Assembly (NCBI GenBank): GCA_024226735.1
Contig: JAAELL010000147.1
Coordinates: 1-50,247 of the forward strand
Length of the DNA stretch: 50,247 nt
Source: a bacterium
GTDB lineage: Bacteria > Planctomycetota > UBA1135 > GCA-002686595
Reading direction: 5' to 3'
Position numbers and translations under genes: made by a program. Positions 45,926-50,247 of this stretch are shown here, piece after piece (the first letter of the stretch is position 1; each line of letters opens with the position of its first letter). The notes under the pieces were generated by a model. The model had not been told where the DNA came from, ran no database searches, and worked only from the letters and a program-made list of their open reading frames with translations.

Positions 45926-47584
45926 TCATTGAAACGGCACGGCGACCGCGTCAGTGAAGTTGCTCGAGCCGAGGTCGCGGTACCAGCACTGGAAGTTCCA
46001 CGTCTCCCCCGCCATCGCCGCGGTGGGCGGGTTGACGGGAATGGCGTCGACATCGATCTGGATCGAGAACGCCGGCCCCTGGCCGATGTTCACCACCTGG
46101 TTGTAGCGGCCGATGTTGCCGGAGAGGCAGAGGATGCCCGACGATCCGGGCGGGTTGAAGAAGCCCTGCGTGCGGCCGGCGAGGAAGTAGCCGAACTGAC
46201 CGCTGGGAAGGTCCGTCGCGGTCAGGGCGACGTTGTTGTCCGCGACCGCGGGGCTCCCGCTGACCGCCATCAAGCCCGGGGCTCCCGTCGAGTTCGGCAC
46301 CGCGGGCCCGCAGTAGCTCGTGCCGAGTGCGAGGTCGACCAGGAACGCGCCCGCGCGCTCGGTCTGACCGTCGTCGACCTCCCCCTCGAAGATGATCCAA
46401 CGCCCGTCGTCGCTCATGCGAAAGCCGTCCTGCGTCGCCGCCAGGTCGACCAGCGTCTGGCCAGCGATCTGCGTGACGCCCTCCTGCACGATCAGCGTCG
46501 TGTTCAGGAAGAGGCCCTCGTCGCGCGAGCCGTCGGGGTCGTCCCAATCGCCGTACCACAGCACGTCGCCGGCGCTCGAGACGTACACCGGCGTCGTCGT
46601 GCCGAAGGTCTCGAGCGCGAACGGCGCGATCGCTGCCAGCACGTCGCCCTCGCGCGCGAGGACCGTGCCGTTGCGGACGATGACCTCGTCGTCGGCCGTA
46701 CTGCTCGAATCGAGTCGCTCCTTGAACGCCCAGTCGCCGCCATCGCCCAGATCCAGCTCCGGGCTCGTCAGCGAGCCCCACGTCCGGCCCGCGACCGGCG
46801 CCGGCGATCCCTCCTGGGCCACGAGCGTCGAGCCGACGTAGACGACCATGTCTTGCGCCGTATCGCCCGCGAGGTCGGCGCTCCACATGACGTTGCCGTC
46901 CGCGTCCAGCGCGGACTCGTGCACGCTGGTCCCGAAGTCGGCGATCGCCTCGGTCTGGCCCGGCGGCACGTCACCCTCCTTGAACAGGACGGTCTCCGAC
47001 AGGAGATTGCCGGCCGCGTCCGACTCGACGAGGACGAGCGCCCGGTCGACGCTCGAGTTGATCGCCGCATCGTCGATCGACGCGACGACGAGGATGCGGT
47101 CGTTGGCCGATAGCTTGACGTCGAAGAACCCAATGTAGGGCGTGCCCGGCGTGAACGCGGTGGCGCCGCTGATCTGGCCCTCCTGGATCAGGAGCTCGGT
47201 ACCACGGAAGACGCCGGAGTCATTCGAGCTGCTGCCCGTGTTGTCGAGAAAGAAGTTGAAGGCCGTCGTCCCCGAGGCGTTGCCGTCGATCCCATCGAAC
47301 CCGTCGAGCAGAGCTCCGGTGGGCTCGGGCAACGATTGGTTCTCGCGCAAGAGGAGCACGCCGCCGCGGATCAGCACCGAGTCCGCATCGGTCGTCGCGT
47401 GATCCGTGTCGGCCTCGACCATCCACGCACCTCCGTTCGAGACGGTCACGTGGTCGATGCGGGTCACCGCGCCAACGCCCGCGACGACGTCGTCCTCCAG
47501 GACGAGCGTCGTGATCGACTGACCCAGGGCCGGCGAAAGGAGAGCGACGAGGCCGATTGCGACGGAGAGAGGAGCTTCTTGCAT
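45926..47584 (-). CDS. secreted repeat protein with shared C-terminal module
   Basis: A 552-aa exported protein (signal peptide SVAIGLVALLSPALGQ). The body repeats a short motif, (V/L)xx(Q/R/K)EG, at least five times (LLIQEGQISG, VLFKEGDVPPG, LVAQEGSPAPVAG, VLAREGDVL, LIVQEGVTQIAG) with D/G/T-rich spacers, giving an all-beta, propeller-like look. The last about 130 residues (from SYCGPAVPNSTGAPG) include LPSGQFGYFLAGRTQG, GILCLSGNIGRY and GETWNFQCWYRDLGSSNFTD, matching the end of the FG-GAP protein at 42864-44582. Start chosen at ATG 47584; a GTG lies 3 codons upstream. Specific function unknown. Confidence 0.8.
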   Translation of the reverse strand: MQEAPLSVAIGLVALLSPALGQSITTLVLEDDVVAGVGAVTRIDHVTVSNGGAWMVEADTDHATTDADSVLIRGGVLLLRENQSLPEPTGALLDGFDGIDGNASGTTAFNFFLDNTGSSSNDSGVFRGTELLIQEGQISGATAFTPGTPYIGFFDVKLSANDRILVVASIDDAAINSSVDRALVLVESDAAGNLLSETVLFKEGDVPPGQTEAIADFGTSVHESALDADGNVMWSADLAGDTAQDMVVYVGSTLVAQEGSPAPVAGRTWGSLTSPELDLGDGGDWAFKERLDSSSTADDEVIVRNGTVLAREGDVLAAIAPFALETFGTTTPVYVSSAGDVLWYGDWDDPDGSRDEGLFLNTTLIVQEGVTQIAGQTLVDLAATQDGFRMSDDGRWIIFEGEVDDGQTERAGAFLVDLALGTSYCGPAVPNSTGAPGLMAVSGSPAVADNNVALTATDLPSGQFGYFLAGRTQGFFNPPGSSGILCLSGNIGRYNQVVNIGQGPAFSIQIDVDAIPVNPPTAAMAGETWNFQCWYRDLGSSNFTDAVAVPFQ

Positions 47585-47620
47585 GGCGAGCACCGAGGAC
47601 CTGAGGAGACGAAGCGCCTG

Positions 47621-47650
47621 GAACGAGGAGACGCCGAACGAGGAGACGCC
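47621..47650. repeat. 15-bp tandem repeat in a divergent promoter region
   Basis: GAACGAGGAGACGCC occurs twice in direct succession (47621-47635 and 47636-47650) in the 238-bp gap between divergent genes; a weaker GAGGAGACGAAG lies just before it at about 47612. A regulatory role is only a possibility. Confidence 0.8.
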
Positions 47651-47822
47651 CGGCCAGGATACACGCCACCGGACGCGCTGGCAGCCAGCCGCGCCCCAGC
47701 TCGAGACAGTGCCCGCACGGGCGCGGCGGCGAGGCCTCGTTCTGCCTCAACTCTTCCAGCGGCCGCGGCCGAACTGGCCCCGGGGCCCGGGGCCCAGCAG
47801 ACCGACCCACTACGCACGCACC

Positions 47823-49763
47823 ATGATCACCCGCAAGATCGGTCGCCTCCTGCGCGGCAAGAGCACACCATTCCAAGTCACCGCAGCCTGCATCCTGGCC
47901 TCGTGGCTCGCGTTCGTCCCGGGCTTCGCCCAGGCGCCTGGGTGGATCGCGACCCTCGTCGCGCTCCTGCTCGTGCTGAACGCCAACCTGGGCCTGGCGC
48001 TGCTCGTCCTCGCGCCGGCACGCCTCGCGTTCGTCGCGCTCGTGCCCACGACGTTCGAGGTCGGACGCTTCCTCCTCGACGGCCCCACCCGCGGTGCGTT
48101 CGCTGCGGCGGCGGGCGCTCCCGGCCTCGCGTGGTTCGGTCTGGAGCACTACCTGACCACGGGCGGGATCGCTGTGGGCTTCGCGTTCGGGCTCGCGACC
48201 GGAGTGCTCCTCAACCTCGCTCTAGGCGCCTTCCGGCGCAAGATGGCGAGCGTCGAGAACGACTCCGAGCGCTACCAGGAGCTCATGGCCAAGAAGTGGG
48301 TCCGCGTCCTGTGCTTCGTATTCGTGGGTGGCAAGCGCAAGAAGAGCTACGAGGAGCTCGCCCGCAAGCGCGCCGGCAATCCCGTGCGTCTCGCGGGCGT
48401 CGCGCTGGTTACGGCGGCCGTGGTCGGCGGCTTCGCCGTCCGCGGGCTACTCGCCGAGCCACTCGTCACGGCGGCCGTGCACGACGAGCTCGTGCGTGCG
48501 AACGGGGCGACGGTCGACCTCGATTCCGTCGCGTTCGATCTCGCCGGAGGGCGGCTCACCATCGAGGGGCTCGCCCTGTGCGACCGCGACGAGCTCACGA
48601 CCGACGTGTTCCGGGCCCAGACCCTGGAGGCGGACCTCGACGTCGGTGCGCTCCTGCGGCGGCGCTTCACGATCGAGCGTCTCGTCGTGCGCGAAGCCCG
48701 GCACGGCGCGCCGCGCGCGACGCCCGGAGAGCTCACGACCCCCGCCACACCGAGCGCGGACGAGACACGCCCGGAGGAGGAGACACGCGGCGACGAGCGC
48801 ACCCTCGAGGACTACATCGACGAGGCCAAGCTCTGGAAGGAGCGGCTCGCCAAGGCCCGCGGCCACATCGAGCGCGTCTGGGGCTCCCGCGACGACTCGA
48901 GCTCCCCCGAGCCGGCGGACGACCGCCCCACGGAACGCGCCCGCACGATCGGGCACGCGCACGTCATCTCCGAAGGACTCGTCGCCGACGCGCCCGCTCT
49001 GACGATCCAGGCCTTGACCATCGAAGGGCTCCGCATCGACGACCTGCCGAGCCGCATCTTCGACCTCGAGGCACGCAACCTCTCGACACACCCGAGTCGC
49101 CTCGCCGCCGCGCCACGCATCGACGCGCGTTCGCGCTCGGGCCAGATCGAGCTCACGCTGGACGCTGGAGCGCCCGCCGGCGCCGGCCTGCACATGCGCG
49201 TCACCGACCTCGACGCGGCGGGCATCGCGCGGTCGTTGCGCGTCGACGGCCAGCCGGTGATCGAGGACGGTCGCATCGACCTCACCCTGGACGGCGGTTG
49301 GGCCGGTGGGAACGTGGGCATGCTCGACCTGCCCCTCGAAGTCACGCTGCGGGACGCGACCATCGTCGTGCCGAGTCAAGGGGCGCAGCCGGTCGACACA
49401 CTCGCCTTCGCGGTCGGCGTGCGCGGTCCGCTCGATGCGCCCCGGTTGCGCGTCGATGCTGACGAGCTGCGTCAGTCCCTGGTCGAGGCCGGCAAGGCGC
49501 GGCTGCGCGCCGAGGCGGAGCGCCTCGAAGCCGAAGCGCGCGCCGAGGTGGAGCGCGTGCGCGCGCAAGCGCTGGCCAAGGCCGACCGGCTGAAGGCCGA
49601 GGCAGCCGCCGAGGCGGACGAGCTCGCCCAAGAGGGCAAGGAGCTGGTCGATGAGGGCAAGCGCGAGGCGCGCTCCAAGCTCGAGTCCGAGACCAAGAAG
49701 GCCGTCGGCAAGAAGCTGACCGGACGCCTGGGCGGGCTGCTCTCGCGCAAGAAGAAGGACTGA
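47823..49763 (+). CDS. TIGR03546-like membrane protein with AsmA-like region
   Basis: A 646-aa protein. The N-terminus (MITRKIGRLLRGKSTPFQVT, then helices to about residue 145) matches the TIGR03546/DUF2062-type membrane region. A further helix (RLAGVALVTAAVVGGFAVRGL) leads into a long exported part with AsmA-like features: LDSVAFDLAGGRLTIEGLAL, FRAQTLEADLDVGALLRRRF and LTIQALTIEGLRIDDLP. An Ala/Glu/Lys/Arg-rich coiled coil (about 540-610) and a basic tail (GGLLSRKKKD) close it. AsmA-like proteins bridge or regulate envelope lipid transport, which would suit a two-membrane cell; function not tested. The start MITRK at 47823 is preferred over an upstream extension of 80 unlike residues. Confidence 0.8.
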   Translation: MITRKIGRLLRGKSTPFQVTAACILASWLAFVPGFAQAPGWIATLVALLLVLNANLGLALLVLAPARLAFVALVPTTFEVGRFLLDGPTRGAFAAAAGAPGLAWFGLEHYLTTGGIAVGFAFGLATGVLLNLALGAFRRKMASVENDSERYQELMAKKWVRVLCFVFVGGKRKKSYEELARKRAGNPVRLAGVALVTAAVVGGFAVRGLLAEPLVTAAVHDELVRANGATVDLDSVAFDLAGGRLTIEGLALCDRDELTTDVFRAQTLEADLDVGALLRRRFTIERLVVREARHGAPRATPGELTTPATPSADETRPEEETRGDERTLEDYIDEAKLWKERLAKARGHIERVWGSRDDSSSPEPADDRPTERARTIGHAHVISEGLVADAPALTIQALTIEGLRIDDLPSRIFDLEARNLSTHPSRLAAAPRIDARSRSGQIELTLDAGAPAGAGLHMRVTDLDAAGIARSLRVDGQPVIEDGRIDLTLDGGWAGGNVGMLDLPLEVTLRDATIVVPSQGAQPVDTLAFAVGVRGPLDAPRLRVDADELRQSLVEAGKARLRAEAERLEAEARAEVERVRAQALAKADRLKAEAAAEADELAQEGKELVDEGKREARSKLESETKKAVGKKLTGRLGGLLSRKKKD

Positions 49764-49767
49764 GGCA

Positions 49768-49786
49768 CCGATCCCGGTAGGATCGG
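49768..49786 (+). terminator. hairpin after the TIGR03546-like gene
   Basis: CCGATCC and GGATCGG pair perfectly around CGGTA, starting 5 nt after the stop at 49763. No T-run follows, so it may be a weak terminator or 3'-end stabiliser. Confidence 0.4.
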
Positions 49787-49869
49787 CGCATGCGACACTC
49801 GAGGCGACCTGCGGGGACGTTGTTGCGCGAATCGTCGACGAAGGCGCAGCTCCCCCATTCCCCGGGACG

Positions 49870-50105
49870 TCAGGCTCCGATCGCGACCGATGCGGGCCGA
49901 CCGAACTCAGCCATCCGGTTCAGGATGTTGCAAGCGAGTGCGGCCTCCACAACCTGCGCGTCTTCACCTCGCGCTCGAAGTCGGTCACCGATGATCGCCT
50001 TGTACCTGAAGAACGTGTTCTCGACTCGCCCCTGTTGGTGGTATCCGGACTCCTTCTTCCAACACCGGCGACCGACCTCCTTCACTCGTCTGATCGTGCG
50101 GTCGC
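49870..50105 (-). pseudogene. IS5-family transposase, C-terminal fragment
   Basis: The minus-strand frame gives IRRVKEVGRRCWKKESGYHQ, then RVENTFFRYKAIIGDRLRAR and ALACNILNRMAEFGRPASV to a stop at 49870. This is the conserved end of IS5-type DDE transposases, with the catalytic Glu in RVENTFFRYK. The N-terminal part with both Asp residues is absent: to the right of about 50100 the sequence belongs to another transposase on the other strand, so the gene is truncated. Confidence 0.8.
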
Positions 50106-50247
50106 GAACAACGGCCGCGTCGAAGGGCTCAACGGCAAGGCGCGGACGATCACGCGCAGGTCCTACGGCTTCCATTCAGCCTCCGCGCTCATCGCCATGC
50201 TCTTCCTATGCTGCGGCGGCGTCGACGTCAGCCCCGCCCATGTTCGC
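50092..50247 (+). pseudogene. ISL3-family transposase, C-terminal fragment
   Basis: Plus-strand frame 1 reads RAVANNGRVEGLNGKARTIT followed by RRSYGFHSASALIAMLFLCC and GGVDV, running off the window end. This is the C-terminal segment of ISL3/IS204-type transposases (N...EG.N...R....R.YGF.S...L...i.L...G). The upstream, N-terminal part is missing; its place is taken by the opposing IS5 fragment. The ORF is short and overlaps the IS5 frame, so it is easily missed. Confidence 0.7.

Noticed and set aside
47583-47822. Eighty-codon N-terminal extension of the TIGR03546-like gene
   Set aside because: Composition is Arg/Pro/Thr-rich and includes the 15-bp tandem repeat; family similarity begins at MITRK.

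Overview
The window is a high-GC, gene-dense bacterial chromosome segment most likely from the Planctomycetota. Four things point there: Ser/Thr kinases with membrane anchors or TPR tails beside ECF sigma factors, a sigma factor fused to a membrane segment and a long exported tail, secreted proteins sharing a C-terminal module I recall from marine planctomycete genomes, and XPB-type helicase genes. The phylum is inferred from gene content; there is no rRNA in the window.

Layout. 1-3400 is a degraded zone: gene fragments, a nonsense-interrupted gene and a frameshifted gene surround an intact ABC-F ATPase. 3405-5351 holds a parvulin and a membrane Ser/Thr kinase, followed by a 182-bp palindromic element. 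5682-22736 is one long minus-strand run. It starts with a tandem-duplicated UvrA, an XPB-type helicase and an XPB-partner protein, continues through thiE-like, signal-peptidase-like, thiL, tsaE, an ECF sigma factor and its putative anti-sigma, and ends with a TolC-like protein and a HEAT-repeat protein. Most junctions overlap by 4 nt (ATGA, GTGA or TTGA), which suggests translational coupling. 23108-25605 holds an inositol-monophosphatase-family enzyme coupled to a PBP4-type carboxypeptidase. 25837-29020 (plus strand) holds a CheY-like regulator, a CheC/CheX-like protein and a three-domain secreted protein with a dead hydrolase domain. 29051-36347 (minus) holds the sigma-TM-exported fusion, an M28 peptidase, galE and aroA; purC-purE diverge from aroA. 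37987-42723 is a kinase/TPR and sigma-factor cluster. 42864-47584 holds two secreted proteins sharing one C-terminal module, a pair of small membrane proteins and a second copy of the palindromic element. 47823-49763 is a TIGR03546-like membrane protein, and the right edge carries two truncated transposases.

The most interesting candidates are (i) the operon joining a double-length UvrA to an XPB helicase and a partner that shares the helicase's N-terminal domain, a possible repair module mixing bacterial and eukaryote/archaeal-type excision-repair parts; (ii) the 1012-aa membrane-anchored sigma factor; and (iii) the shared C-terminal module on otherwise unrelated secreted proteins. I saw no tRNA, rRNA or CRISPR array.
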